NCBI GenBank assembly: GCA_014529385.2
Contig: CM043969.1
Coordinates: forward strand, 12,234,648 to 12,298,647
Direction of reading: 5' to 3'
Length of the DNA: 64,000 nt
From: Adiantum capillus-veneris
Taxonomy: Eukaryota > Streptophyta > Polypodiopsida > Polypodiales > Pteridaceae
The position numbers were made by a program, and so were the translations under genes. Every line of letters begins with the position of its first letter. The stretch's first letter is position 1. The notes under the pieces are model-generated. The model worked only from the letters and a program-made list of their open reading frames with translations, was not told the origin of the DNA and did no database searches. Positions 51,355 through 62,700 of this stretch are shown here, one piece after another.

Positions 51355-52541
51355 ACGTCTAGATTCATTTGAGATCTAGTCTCAAATTCCTCTATTGGTG
51401 GTAGAAACACTCCTCGTTCATCACCAGTCTTGTCTACTCGTCTTCTTAGGTCCTCGGCTTCATTGGCCTCTTTGACTTGTTTCCACAATTCGTCAAGACC
51501 ATCTACCTCTTTACAATCCTCAGGTATAGCTTGGTGAAATCCCTCGGAAGAGTTATCCGTGGTATTCAGTACTATCCTTGGTTCTAATGCTGGGTCTTTG
51601 AGGTTTGGTCTGTGCTCATGACTAGAATCTGGCTCTTTTAGTTCCTGGTTTGGTGGGATTACTTGTGTAGGCATGCCACAGATCACATCCTCAGGTTTTG
51701 CAACTGGTGGTTCTAGTAAAGCTTGGGTTGTTTGAATCATTTTCTGGCACATTTCAAACCTTTTCTTTTCTAGTTCCACATAGGGATATGTCATCATCCT
51801 GTGTTCTTGGGTTTGGTTGTTTTTTAGCCTCACATCATAGGCTTTCAAGAGGGCATCTGATGTCTCATTAACCTTCTCTGCCAACACAAATCCTCCTGAA
51901 CTAGCACTTCTCGGCTTCTCATCCGTGGATGGTTCTTCTAGAGGTTTAACCATCTGTGTAAGAGAAGGTGCCTCCTTTTCCTCATGTTGTTTTATCTTCT
52001 CCTCAGCTTCGATAAGCTTCGCAGCTAGGGATTTTTTCTCTCGTTCCTTATGTGCTTTCATCCTAGTCTTTCTAGCTTTCCAACTATTTCGTTTGCTCTT
52101 GGTTTTCTGACTAGGTGAGTCTATCTTTGGTCCATCATCTGTCTTTGGACTCATGTCACTTTCTGTGTTCTTTGTCTCTAGATTCTCATCAGCTTTCTTT
52201 TGAGCTTGTGCTCTCGTAACCACTTGAACTGGTACGACATTTTCATTTTTTGAGCTACTAGGTAGCTGAACAATCCCTGATACATTTGTCGTGATTTTCC
52301 TGCTTTGGTTTGGGTTTTTCGGGTAATCGGGGATCAAGTGAGTGATGCCACACTCAAGACAATAGGAATTTACTTCAGTGATCTCCGTATGAGGACATTG
52401 TTTGACCAAGTGGTTGTCACGACTTTTGTGATAATCTGTCTCTGGTTGAGGAGATTCTTTTAGCATTTCCTCTTGGCTATAAGTAAGCTTTGACCTAAAT
52501 AAGCCGATATTTGCAATGAATCGCAATGTCCTTTCATCCAT
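51355..52541 (-). pseudogene. Element B gag, C-terminal part with zinc region
   Basis: Matches element E from E-R-T-L-R-F-I-A to M-N-L-D-V. Zinc region: the first motif keeps H-L-V-K-Q-C but its first two Cys are lost (Y-H-K-S); the second is C-L-E-C-G-I-T-H with the last Cys now Tyr. A coiled coil rich in K/E follows. It is cut by element D after M-N-L-D-V and continues at 44795. Confidence 0.85.
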
Positions 52542-52553
52542 TTCATACCTTCT

Positions 52554-54128
52554 TTATTTCGACTGAAACCCAAGAGGTGGAGGTTGTACCGGCCTCACCA
52601 CTCCATGTGTTTCTCTCACATTTTGTTGCTCCGAAGGGTAGTACTCACTTTGGTTGCTATACCACATTGTAGCTGGTACTGGCGTTGGTTTATTTGATGC
52701 TTCCATCATTGGCATGTATATCATGTCTACCTGCATTCTATCACCTGGCAGCGGAGGTTGTTGTCCTAAGAGAAGCTGTGGCCTTAAAACTCCTACTGGT
52801 CTTGGCGCATTCCCCGTAATGTATCTAGGTGGAGTAGGTGCTTCTGGAACAGGCTGTACATACCTCTCCCTAGCATTTTCCATGCTATAATAGCACTCTT
52901 CCCTCGTATGGTTCGTCCATTTTCTCTCAATTTCACACCACTTTTGATCTCCCGAATCAGACCTTACAAGAGGAATCAACCTCTTGACCAAGTCGTCGAT
53001 AAGCTTTTCTTGATCAATAGGTGCCATTGGCTTGGCAATGGACTCACTTATTTGTGAAACACTATGCTGAGAGGATGTGTCATCTCCTTGACTCTTTGAG
53101 TCCTTTCCTTTGTATGCCTCACAATTATCCACTAGATAAAGAGCTTCCATGATCAACTCGTTTAGCGTCATCCTCCTTATCATATGCAGATCCTTCTGAA
53201 GGCCCGCATGTCTCATTCCTTGGATAAAGATCAGCATCAATCGTGCTTGTGTAGGTAATTCCGCTCTCGGACAGAGCTTAACATATCTCTTAAGCCGTAA
53301 TGATGCTTTGCGTATTGATTCATTCTCTTTTTGTTTGAATCTATGGATTTGCGAGACCGTGTTGTGAGCAATGCCTTTTGGCGAGAATTCTTCAATAAAC
53401 TCCTCAAACAGCTCATCTAGGGTCTCAAAATCCCATTTTTCCACCGAGTCGAACCATGTAGCTGCATCATCTTCTAGAGTCAATCCAAATCCCTCAAACT
53501 GTGTCGCAAAATCTGAAACTTCCTTTGCTCTAATCACTCTTCTAAAAGTCGCTACGTGATCTCTCGGATCTTTATCTCCGGAGTATTTTTTGTTTACCCA
53601 TTTCTGGACTTGGGATGGTCTAACTCGTGGATTGTCTACAAGTCTAACCAGAGACTCTCCCAATCCTTCTCTCGTTATCGCTCTTGAAGGGAATCCTGGT
53701 GGCTCTCTTCTTGGAATTCCTACAGGAATTCTCGTGTTTGGTGGAGGCATTTGTGGTCCTTCATTGACCAAATATCCACCTCTTTCTAGTACAGTCTGTG
53801 GATTTGTGCTTTCTACAACTCTGTATTCTCGTCCATACTTGTCGACAACTATAGATCTCCATTGACACTCGACTCCGTATGTGTAGACATATAAGAGCTT
53901 GTAATCCGTTATCTCTTCTAGGTATGGATCTGAGCACCTATAAAGATTGACCTTATTGTCGTCAATGTATCTATATAGTCCTTCACTCTCATGACCAATC
54001 ATCCAAACTCTATCAACAAGATGGATCTTTATCAATTGCAAGTTTGGTAGATCCATTGTGGGAGGATATTCCTCTATCGTCGGGATCTCCAAGCTTGTGT
54101 AAGCTGCGTTTGAATTTAGGGTAGACAT
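52554..54128 (-). pseudogene. Element B gag, N-terminal part
   Basis: 524 codons from ATG at 54128. L-Y-V-Y-T-Y ... D-K-Y-G-R-E-Y parallels L-Y-V-F-T-Y ... D-K-Y-G-R-Q-Y in E. The capsid domain F-E-G-F-G-L-T-L-E-D-D-A-A-T-W-F ... R-A-E-L-P is complete. A TAA (about 52552) ends the frame 13 nt before the next block, where E reads straight on. The first 150 residues of E's gag have no counterpart here. Confidence 0.87.
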
Positions 54129-54150
54129 GATTTCTGGGCTTAAGAGCTTT
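54126..54150 (-). promoter_or_regulatory. Predicted leader splice acceptor before element B gag
   Basis: Minus strand CTCTTAAGCCCAG|AAATCATG: an AG acceptor five bases ahead of the gag ATG, the same spacing as the ORF3 acceptors of A and E. Confidence 0.4.
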
Positions 54151-54547
54151 TGCTTGGTTCAAGTAAACTTAGTCCACTGTGTTCAAAACTGCAACCGTTT
54201 CGTCACAATTCTCGCAAATTGTCCCTTTCGACACCCCTGACTTGCGGATGTATTTTGAGGCCTCAAACGACGTTTTTTTTTCAAAATTGACCGAAATGGT
54301 TGTTGTAGGCAAACATTTAAATCATGTTTTGCTCTAAGATCTATAGATCCGCTCTCAGGCTACGTTTTGATATAAAAACTTTTCTGATTCGATACCGTTT
54401 GTGAAAGTTATGGCCAAAACAGTGAAATGCAGTTTAGACTGGTCAAAATGAGTCCAAATTCAATTTTAAAAAAGATTTGGGATCTCTGTGAGACTGAGAA
54501 CACTCCTGAATGGTCAAAATTACAGTTGGACCCTAAAACTAGCTTGG

Positions 54548-55955
54548 AGACATCCTACGCGTAGGATGTCTATATGCTCAGAATTTAACAAAATTTGGTC
54601 CAGAGACTCCCCTTAAGTCCAGCAACACAATGGTATGCTCAAAATTTCATTTGGACCTAAAAATGGACTTGAGACATCCTACGCGTAGGATGTCTTTTTG
54701 CTCAGAATGACTTGAAATTTTCACCCCAGCTTCTCCTTGATGTGCTGATCATAGTGGTGGGCTCATAAGTTGGTTTGGAGTCCTAAATCAAGCTGGAGGC
54801 ATCCTACGCGTAGGATGTCTTTTTGCTCTGTTTTAGCTCAAACTTGCATTGTAGCTTCCCCTTGATGTGCTAAGCTCACAGCTATTTTTACTTTTTGATT
54901 CTGACACCTATAGGTTGGTCAAATGATCAAGAATCTGTTCCAAAAGCCTTATGTCTGTTCTGATGAATTCCTAAGTCAAATCAACTCCAAACTAGACTAA
55001 ATTTTCCTAGGAGGCTTATCTAAGGCTATATGACAGCATGGTATGGTCACATTAGAATTTTGGTTTCATAATTATGCAGTAGACATCCTACGCGTAGGAT
55101 GTCCTTTTGCTCAGAATGAACCCAAATTTGAACCACAGACTCTCCTTAAGGTGCTGATCACTGTGGTATGCTCAGAATTTTGTTTAGAGTCCAAAATCAC
55201 ACAGAAGACATACTACGCGTAGGATTTTTTTTTGGCCTGTTTAACCCCAGACTTGTCCCACAGCTTCCCCTTGATGTCAGTAACCCAGTGGTATGCTTAG
55301 ATTTTGGTTTGGATTTCAAAGTCCCAAATTTAGCTATTCTTGCCTTTTGTCTGTCCAAAAACGCTAAAGTCTGTTCAATCTTCACTTTCACTGACCCAAA
55401 TGAGATGAAATTTATCACAGGCACTCAAAACATCATGTATAACATGCACATGAAGTCACCCTATGATTTGGTCTCAAAATTTATACCTTGGACACAATTT
55501 AGGTAGGATGTCTGGCAATTCTCATGTTTTGGCTTTGATATGTCAAAATTTGGTCAAATTTCCACTTTCCAGGTGAAAATAGGGTAGAACCTACCTTCTA
55601 AACACACTGGTAACCTCAGATTTTCAAAAAAAATGCCCAGATCACCTTGTAGACATCCTACGCGTAGGATGTCTACTTCTGATTTTTGACACTGAGTGTC
55701 CTGATGCTTCCTTATGCTCTCAGTAAGTGCAGTGCTTACAATTTTCATGTCCAAAAACATGCAAAATCACTCACTTAAGCCTTTTCTGAATTTTTACGTT
55801 TTCTGGACTAGTCTTTTTGGTTTTGGTCAACAAAAATAGGGGAAAAACACCCAAGTCAATATGTTAGAGGTAAAACTACTTGAACACCTAGTGTAGTGGG
55901 AATTTTAAAATTTGTTCTCCAAAACCCCCTTGAGACATCCTACACGTAGGATGTC
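54548..55955. repeat. Leader palindrome array of element B (7 copies)
   Basis: 24-bp palindrome with arm AGACATCCTACG, centre ACGCGT. Copies: 54548-54571 and 54672-54695 (perfect), 54797-54820 (one mismatch), 55081-55104 (one mismatch), 55206-55229 (decayed), 55651-55674 (perfect), 55932-55955 (one mismatch). Spacings are 124, 125, 284, 125, 445 and 281. The arm differs from element E at one place (A to C), and the opposite arm carries the matching change (T to G). Confidence 0.92.
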
Positions 55956-56159
55956 TATGTTTACAGAATTGTAGGTTTTCTTCACAGAACCCTTGCAAAT
56001 GCTCTTTTATATGCACAGCATCAGTCAGTCATACAAAAATATCCACAGAAGCTTGTTTAATGCATTTTTTCCCTCAGAAGTACACTTTTTCGTGATTTCA
56101 AATGCAATCAAGCACTTTAGCAAATAATTCAGTGTTGAATAGCTCTAGATCAGAATCAG

Positions 56160-56172
56160 ATCACTTACCTAA
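56160..56172 (-). promoter_or_regulatory. Predicted leader splice donor of element B
   Basis: Minus strand GCTTTAG|GTAAGTGA is a perfect plant donor (GT at 56168-56167). Paired with the acceptor at 54134 it makes an intron of about 2 kb holding all seven palindromes. Confidence 0.5.
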
Positions 56173-56480
56173 AGCTACTCCTACAAATCATATGGGGTTT
56201 TGCATATATGAGTTGAAAAACTCTTCACTGCCACACACGGACTAGTAAACGCTTTTATCACCTCACAAATCACTCGACCACCAACAACTACTCTAATCCA
56301 CAGATCCTAACTAAACCTATCTAGTCGCAGACCCTCGGCAAGACACACGCTTCTTCGCTATCCACTTGATCGCGGAATATCCTCTTCCAGATCCACTTAA
56401 GAGAAACGCTTTCTTTAGCCAAAACTAAATCAAGCAACCATCACACGAGTGTTAGTAGGAAACCTACTTAGGTCCTTGTG

Positions 56481-56498
56481 TCCCCGGCAGCGGCGCCA
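56481..56498 (-). promoter_or_regulatory. Element B primer binding site (tRNA-Asp)
   Basis: Minus strand TGGCGCCGCTGCCGGGGA, one mismatch to plant tRNA-Asp. The CCTAAGTAGGT that follows a few bases later is shared with element E. Confidence 0.85.
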
Positions 56499-56502
56499 AG
56501 GT

Positions 56503-57457
56503 TGGACGGGAGCGACTCACACACCCATGAAGTGCATGCAAACACTCCCTAGATCAACATAATGTCAATCGATGACACAGATGACACGATAGGCACACGG
56601 AGGAAATCTCTTTATCTTGTCAGGCTGAGACCATCCTACACATACAACACTCAGGAAGGCCAACTAAATCACAATCAAGAACCTCATTGCCCTCAACTAC
56701 ACCACATAGCCACATACACACATACGGAAGGTAACTCACCTAATCATGCCAGATTCATACGAAACTTAAGGAACACCATCCCCTTACTAGGATACACCTG
56801 TCCCTAAGCTTCTACACTCAAAACCCTCACTATAAACCCATCTGCGAAAAATGCATAGGATGATAGAGCTGAATTTTGAAAGTGCCCGAAAATGAAATTT
56901 ATGAGTACATATGCGTAGCTTATGTCGCCACGATTCTATAGACTACTAGCACGCAAAAAACAGACATCGTTTGATACACTTACGGCCACAAATAGCTCGT
57001 AGATGCGTCGGCGTGTGCGCTTTGTCTCACGTGGAATGCTTGGCGTTGTCGCGTAGCTCTCCTCGAACCTACAGCAATGGTGCAGTCGGATCTCCAATGT
57101 GTTGAGCGAGCTGGGCGTAGCGAGAGGATGAAGCTCACACTCACTCTCTTTCTCTCTCACACACAGTAGACGGGAGCGTTAAGTTTTGATTATGATTAAA
57201 AGTCTCCTTTACAAAATGACCTAGGTACCTTGTATACTAAGGCTACCTTAGGTTTAACCAAAAATGGGGTTGAAAGGGTCAAATGGCTTTGTATTTACAA
57301 TGTGGAATTCCCATTGCACCCCGGCTTCTGAAACTAGAATAACTACTCATTACAAATGACGTTTATAGCCATAATCCGCAGCATTTCATAACTCGCCAAA
57401 GATAAGACTTTGGTACGAAACTTGAGTTATGTTGTGTTGTTGACCCAACGGTCAACA
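56503..57457 (-). repeat. Element B right LTR (5' LTR)
   Basis: 955 bp, matches 13333-14249; exactly 38 bp longer owing to a small insertion at 57221-57258. Followed by the 12-bp AAGCGTATCCCT repeat. Confidence 0.88.
57221..57258. repeat. 38-bp palindromic insertion in the element B right LTR
   Basis: Absent from the left LTR. It begins CTAGGTACCTT and ends AAGGCTACCTTAGG plus a few bases, forming an imperfect inverted repeat, and may be flanked by a 3-bp ACC duplication. Looks like a tiny foldback insert. Confidence 0.7.
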
Positions 57458-57469
57458 AAGCGTATCCCT
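57458..57469. repeat. Right copy of the 12-bp direct repeat flanking element B
   Basis: AAGCGTATCCCT, identical to 12998-13009. Confidence 0.85.
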
Positions 57470-57940
57470 CATCTTGGATGTATCATGATGATCAAGATAG
57501 CCAAGATGATCCTCACATGCATACAGACCTTCCACCGTGCATAAAAATGTGATGCTCATGGATGATTTTATTGGAAGGAAATCAAGGGCTATGCTTCGAT
57601 GTCTTTGATCGACCAAGTGACGAAGTATTCTACAGAATTTTTTCCAGGGTCTTGTTTTTGCCCTCATACTATATGTAGACGTTTGAAGAGGCTTTCTACA
57701 CCGGCTTCTTCACCTTCAGATCTTCTATTTTGGATCCCATGGTAGAGAACCTGCGAGCGTGCTTCGTTGACTACACTTCTTTAGAGCTGAGTCGTTTGAT
57801 TGATATGCAGCTTCTTGACCAAAGCCAACAAAAAGATGCGAAGCAAGTACTATGATTCCCTTGAGGCCCTAACAAAGCGACAAAAAAATCTAGGAAGCCC
57901 AACCACTATCCCATTGTTTGAAGCTGTGTTGTCGACGACC
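57458..57940 (+). pseudogene. Element A ORF3, right part
   Basis: Resumes exactly where 13009 leaves off. Shifting frames match the end of E ORF3: K-I-A-K-M-I-L-T-C-I, then near 57655-57710 L-F-L-P-S-Y-Y-M ... T-F-E-E-A-F-Y-T-G-F-F-T. Stops and frameshifts are frequent. The GTCGACGAC at 57931 parallels the GACGAC before the polypurine tracts of B and E. Confidence 0.75.
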
Positions 57941-57943
57941 CAC

Positions 57944-57958
57944 AATAGGAGGTGGGAA
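57944..57958 (+). promoter_or_regulatory. 3' polypurine tract of element A
   Basis: AATAGGAGGTGGGAA directly before TGTTAGCAGC, the LTR start. Confidence 0.65.
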
Positions 57959-58283
57959 TGTTAGCAGCTTAGCCAACATAGGATGATTTGGAGACCCAAT
58001 GAGGATGTATTATTTTATTTTTTCAAGGCTATTGTAATTTATTGATTCTTGAAGCAAGTAATTTATTGAAAATGTAATTACAAGTCTATTCCAGCAGCTG
58101 CTGGGTTGTAAGCTTCCAAATTGTAACTCTGCTGCTGGGTTGTAAGCTTCCAAATTGTAACTCTTGATCCATTAATTCCTTATTTTTGACCCTAAACCTT
58201 GTGGCAAGGTATAAAAGCCAACTTTTGTAAGGGTTTTCTAAGTTCACTTTGGATAATGAAACTACATCCATTCATAGACAACA
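57959..58283 (+). repeat. Element A 3' LTR
   Basis: Starts TGTTAGCAGC after the polypurine tract. A TATAAAAG box lies at 58210-58217. A 34-bp unit is duplicated at 58097-58130 and 58131-58164. The end is placed at ...GACAACA (58283) by the TG...CA rule; no second LTR is in the window, so it could be longer. Confidence 0.55.
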
Positions 58284-58479
58284 CTACTATGTACTCTCCC
58301 TCTACTGTTTGAAGCCCATATCTCCCTCACGTATTAGAAAATTTCGGAGGTAATTTGGAGGGCCTTGTAAGAAATTGTATTTCTCTCTCTAGAAACTTTT
58401 TTTAAAATGCACTTTCACCTTGTGAGTATGTCCAAAAGGACAACCAGACACTCTAAAAAGTAGATTTATATTCCCAATC
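58284..58479. other. Short spacer between element A and the foldback element
   Basis: No gene or repeat is recognised. Confidence 0.5.
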
Positions 58480-59226
58480 GTCCTTGAAAACGGTCACTTT
58501 TTTATTTAATGCGAGCGTCTCTTTTAGGAGGCAGGTGCTGCGCATTCAATGCAGCTTACGGCATCACTGGAACTTGAAAAGTCACAAAATGTCAAATAGT
58601 GATAGATTTTGAGGCTTTTGACACCACCAATGCGTCCCGAAAGCCAAAATATCCTAAAAATGAATGTCTACTTGTCTCCTTCCGACATCCGGAGAGGCAA
58701 AAAATGTCAAAAATCCCCAAAAAATGGGCTTTTTTCTTAAGGCGCGCGAGGAGGCATTCTAAAATTCTATAATGCCCCATTGCGTGCCGTTAGTACAAAG
58801 CTTCTTTTAGTGGTTTTTGGACACTTATCTTTCAAGAAAGCCCCTTTTTAAAGGTTTTTTGACATTTTCCTCTCACAAAGCTCCCTAAAAAGAGGAAAAA
58901 AGGGGCTTTTTACTAACGGCGCGCGAGGAGGCATTCCAAAATTTTGGAATGCCCCCTCGCGCGCCATTAGTAAAATGTTCTTTTAGGGGTTTTTGACATT
59001 TTTTGCCTCTTTGGATGTCGGAGCGAGGCAATTAGACATTCATTTCTAGGATATTTGGGCGTTCCGGACGCATTGACAGTATCAAAAGTTTCAAAATCTT
59101 CCACCACTTGATAGTTTTGTGACTTTTTGAGTTCCAATGATGACGTAAGCCGTATTAAATGCACCGCATCTACCTTCTGAAAAAGGTGCTCGCATTAAAT
59201 GAAAGAGAGTGATCGTCTTCAAGGAC
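58480..59226. mobile_element. Foldback / MITE-like element with long inverted repeats
   Basis: The left part (GTCCTTGAAAACGGTCAC ... GGCAAAAAATGTCAAAAATCCC) is the imperfect reverse complement of the right part (GGGTTTTTGACATTTTTTGCC ... GTGATCGTCTTCAAGGAC), arms about 300 bp. Inside are two further palindromes, copies of each other: about 58740-58800, and 58909-58975 with GCGCGCGAGGAGGCATTCC facing GGAATGCCCCCTCGCGCGC. It has no coding capacity. A clear target duplication was not found. Confidence 0.8.
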
Positions 59227-61207
59227 CGCTAGATTATTAAATGAGGAGAGGGACACCTTTTATATTTTTGTTAATATCAATCTATTCTTCTACGTAACGT
59301 AGGCTCTTCTCTCATTGGAGGAGCTTATTTTCCTCTCTCTTCCAAAAGACCTCCAAAATCTCCTAATGGATGGTCTATTTGAAGTGACAATTCTTGCATC
59401 GCATTCACAGGTGAAATCTCTATGCAACTTACATTGTAAGTTTCTCGCAATGAATCTCTAATTTTTTTTGTCACTAACCTCTCCCTAGATCTGCTCATAA
59501 CTCACATTTTACATATCAAACCTACATTTTATGCATAGGCATGGTAATAGGGCATCATTGCTAAGCTAGTAGGTGCATTTGGGATAAAAAAAGTTAAGAT
59601 CAAATCTGCCTTACAACTATTAATTGCAATTCTGGCAAGTGGCCAAAATGGGGATCTGATTGTATGAGAATTTCTCTTAGGTGTTGTATTCCCATCCTAT
59701 AAGTTTTATCTTGTTTGGACTTCGTTTGCTTAGTGAAATGATGAGATTTCCTTGCGATGTTGTAGCTAGTTTTCGCTGCTTGACATGTGTTTGAGTGTTG
59801 TTTTGGATAAGTGGAGATTGAATGTGTTTTTCAAGAGTCTGACAACCTCTCATAGCCACCATGCAGCACTAGTCGGGTTGAGTCCGTCCCATGGTATGAC
59901 ATTCGTGTCCGTGGTTCTCACTATCATTACAATAAGATAGTGGGCCTGGTAAACAGACGACCCAACATTAATTAATATAATTTATGGACAGTTTTAGGTT
60001 CAGAAAACATAGAAAATGGGTGACTGGTGTAGCTTTGTTCTTGTATAGTCACATCTGGTTGTTTTGTAGCTTGCATATTTTTCCTGGCATGATAGTTTCC
60101 TTGCCCAACTAACATGAAATGCATGGTTTGGTGGGTTTATGGGCTGAAAATCTTGGGCACAATAAAAGATAGGGATGTATGCTTCCCTACTATCTTAAAT
60201 TCTTTGTCCTCTAGCCGATACTAGCATTTTTCTAGTTATGTTAATCCTTGTAGAATTGAGTTCTCATGAATAGCACTAGCCTTTTGATGGTTCTTTTGAT
60301 AGTAAATGCATTATGGATGTTTCTTGTACCACCCCTATTTGATGAGTATGGATATCATCTTGATTGTAGCAGTTTTTTGTTGGGTTTCTGACAACTAAGT
60401 GATGAGCTAGTTGGTTCCTTGTTGGATATGTATTGGCTGACCTTGAACTATTTTAGTCTCTTCAATCTGATGTTAGGATATAATATTATTTTCTAAATAT
60501 ATAATTCTTCATTTAGGTTTATTATTCTGATGTTCTTGTCCTCGTTTTTCTCCTTGGTTGGCTCTGATTTGGTGGTACTAGCTTATTATTGGTGGTTGAT
60601 TGGCTAGGATGATGTGCTTAGTATTGGTCTCAGAATATTTTTGGTATGGTGACTCTTTGATAACACTAACTCTTAAAAATCTCTATGTGATAAGAAACTT
60701 CACTTTGGGGAACTTTTAGTTAACCGTTTCTCTGAAATATGATATCTTTCTAACCTTGACAAGATTGGTGTGGCTTTTCATCTGGGTCTATGACTGTGAT
60801 ATGGTCTACCTAAGTTTTAGTTTATCAGTTTACAATATTGTGCTTTGGATTTCCTTAGTCGTTGTTGTTAGACATAGTCTCTCTATTAGCTCTCCTAAGT
60901 TGCATTTAGGAATACTCTCTCCATTTGAGTAATATTTGTCCCACTATTTGAAAGGCTCTCCTTTAGTCCATACAATATGGTTGTAGTTACAACACAAAGC
61001 TTCTCAAATCATTTAAAATTTTTCCATACAAGTTTTGGTGAGCTTATGGATTTACAACAAAAGGTTACTATAAAAAGTAGTTTTTAGGATCAGATGGTGT
61101 AGTTTTGGTAGGATTACTGTAACTCAAAAAAATGTGGGAAATACTTTAGATTTGTTAAATACTTTAAAGTACTAATTAGGATAGTAGCTAGTCTAATAAT
61201 TTTTAAC

Positions 61208-62041
61208 ATGGATAACAATTGATAGGTTCTTTGAAGCCTCTGCCATACGTAGCCAAGTCTAACAAATATGTTGTCTTGACTATATGGATGTAGGTGAGAA
61301 TTCTATCTTGACTTAAAAAGGTTTAGCGTGCTACAATTTGACTTTGAAGATCCCTAATGATTGAACCGGGATGACCTCAACAACTCTACTACTTTTGAAT
61401 AGAATCATTAGAATGATGTCTCATTCTTATTATGTTGTACAAAAATGAATATAAGACTGAGTCATTTTTGTACAAATCTTTGTCCAGTTATTTAAATCCA
61501 GTTGTCTTTTGAATATTATGTTCTTTTGTGTATATGTATCTAGTTCAATACATCAACACACGAGTTTGAAACACAAGGCCCTCCCAGACAACTGGGCGGA
61601 CCGTGAAACTACCTTTAGATTATTCTTTATCTATAGGCTTTGATTGACCCATTGTCTATAATTCCTTGTTAGGTTGACAGGTCCTAGGTGGTCTTTCCTT
61701 GGCTATAGACTAGGTTCCTGTTGACGACTATTGTAGTCTTTTTGCTCAGCCAATTTTAGGTTCCAAGTTAATTTAAATTTACTCGCCCATGTATAATTAA
61801 CTTATTTTTGATGTTTTCACGAACATACTACTTTTAAACAGAGTGCACGTATGAGTTTTTCGCGTGATCCTGAGCAAAAAGATTGGAAAAAGAACTTTAT
61901 TTAGAGGCATTTTGATGTGGTACATCTCCGCTAAGCTTCATACTTGATTAGTTTACTCTCATCGACTTGATGACACAGTAGGCCCATACTCAATGGGCCT
62001 ACTGCCTTAACATTGAGTATGGTGCCTAGGTAAGAGTGGGT

Positions 62042-62075
<34 letters not shown>

Positions 62076-62537
62076 TGTACACATACATGTCACTTTCATT
62101 AAGTATGGTGTCTATTGTCTTAACATTGAGAATGGTGCCTGGGTAAGAGTGGGTGCACCCACGCACGCACACACACACTCACACACTGTACACACATGTC
62201 ACTTTCATCTATGGCTTGCTATTCTAGGAATGGATACTTGTTGATATTTAACACTACATGGATGGTAGGTATAAGTTAAAAAAGTTCTAAGTAGGAGATA
62301 GATAACAACTGATAGGTTCATTTGCACGTGTAATACGTATTCAAGGATAATGAATATGTTGTCTTGTTTCTATGGATGCAGGTGAGGAATTTATCTTTAC
62401 TTAGTATCTTTTTGGCTTAGCTGTTGTGCATCATTGTCGAACCTGGCCTCCTTCACTTCAGAATAAGTTGTTCTTGACTATTTTATATACAAAACACTAG
62501 AATGATACCTCATTCTCACTATGATGTACAGAAATGA
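61208..62537. repeat. Diverged direct duplication, offset about 1.09 kb
   Basis: 61208-61450 and 62297-62537 share, in order, GATAACAA.TGATAGGTTC, ATATGTTGTCTTG, TATGGATG.AGGTGAG, TAGAATGAT..CTCATTCT and ATG.TGTAC..AAATGAAT. Much diverged between these blocks. Confidence 0.65.
62005..62209. repeat. Tandem duplication with CA microsatellite
   Basis: Copies 62005-62099 and 62119-62209 share CTTAACATTGAG.ATGGTGCCT.GGTAAGAGTGGGTGCA, a CA-rich tract and CACTTTCAT. The first holds a pure CA run at 62043-62074. Confidence 0.85.
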
Positions 62538-62700
62538 ATTAGTGTGAAAAGAAGCAAACAATAAATCCTATCGATAAGTGCAAAAGCATCTCATACTGAG
62601 ATCCAATTTTTTGGAATGGGTTTGTCCATGTTCGACAGATTGCACACCTTGATATCTAAGCTAGATCTCATAAGCTACTTTTTGGGCAAGAAAGTACCCA

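Larger units (their letters stand above)
59227..62700. other. AT-rich region without recognised genes
   Basis: No open frame of note and no transposon motif. A possible small first exon starts at ATG 59365 (M-D-G-L-F-E-V) and reaches CAG|GTGAAA at about 59411, but nothing downstream confirms a gene. The region contains direct duplications described separately. Confidence 0.5.
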
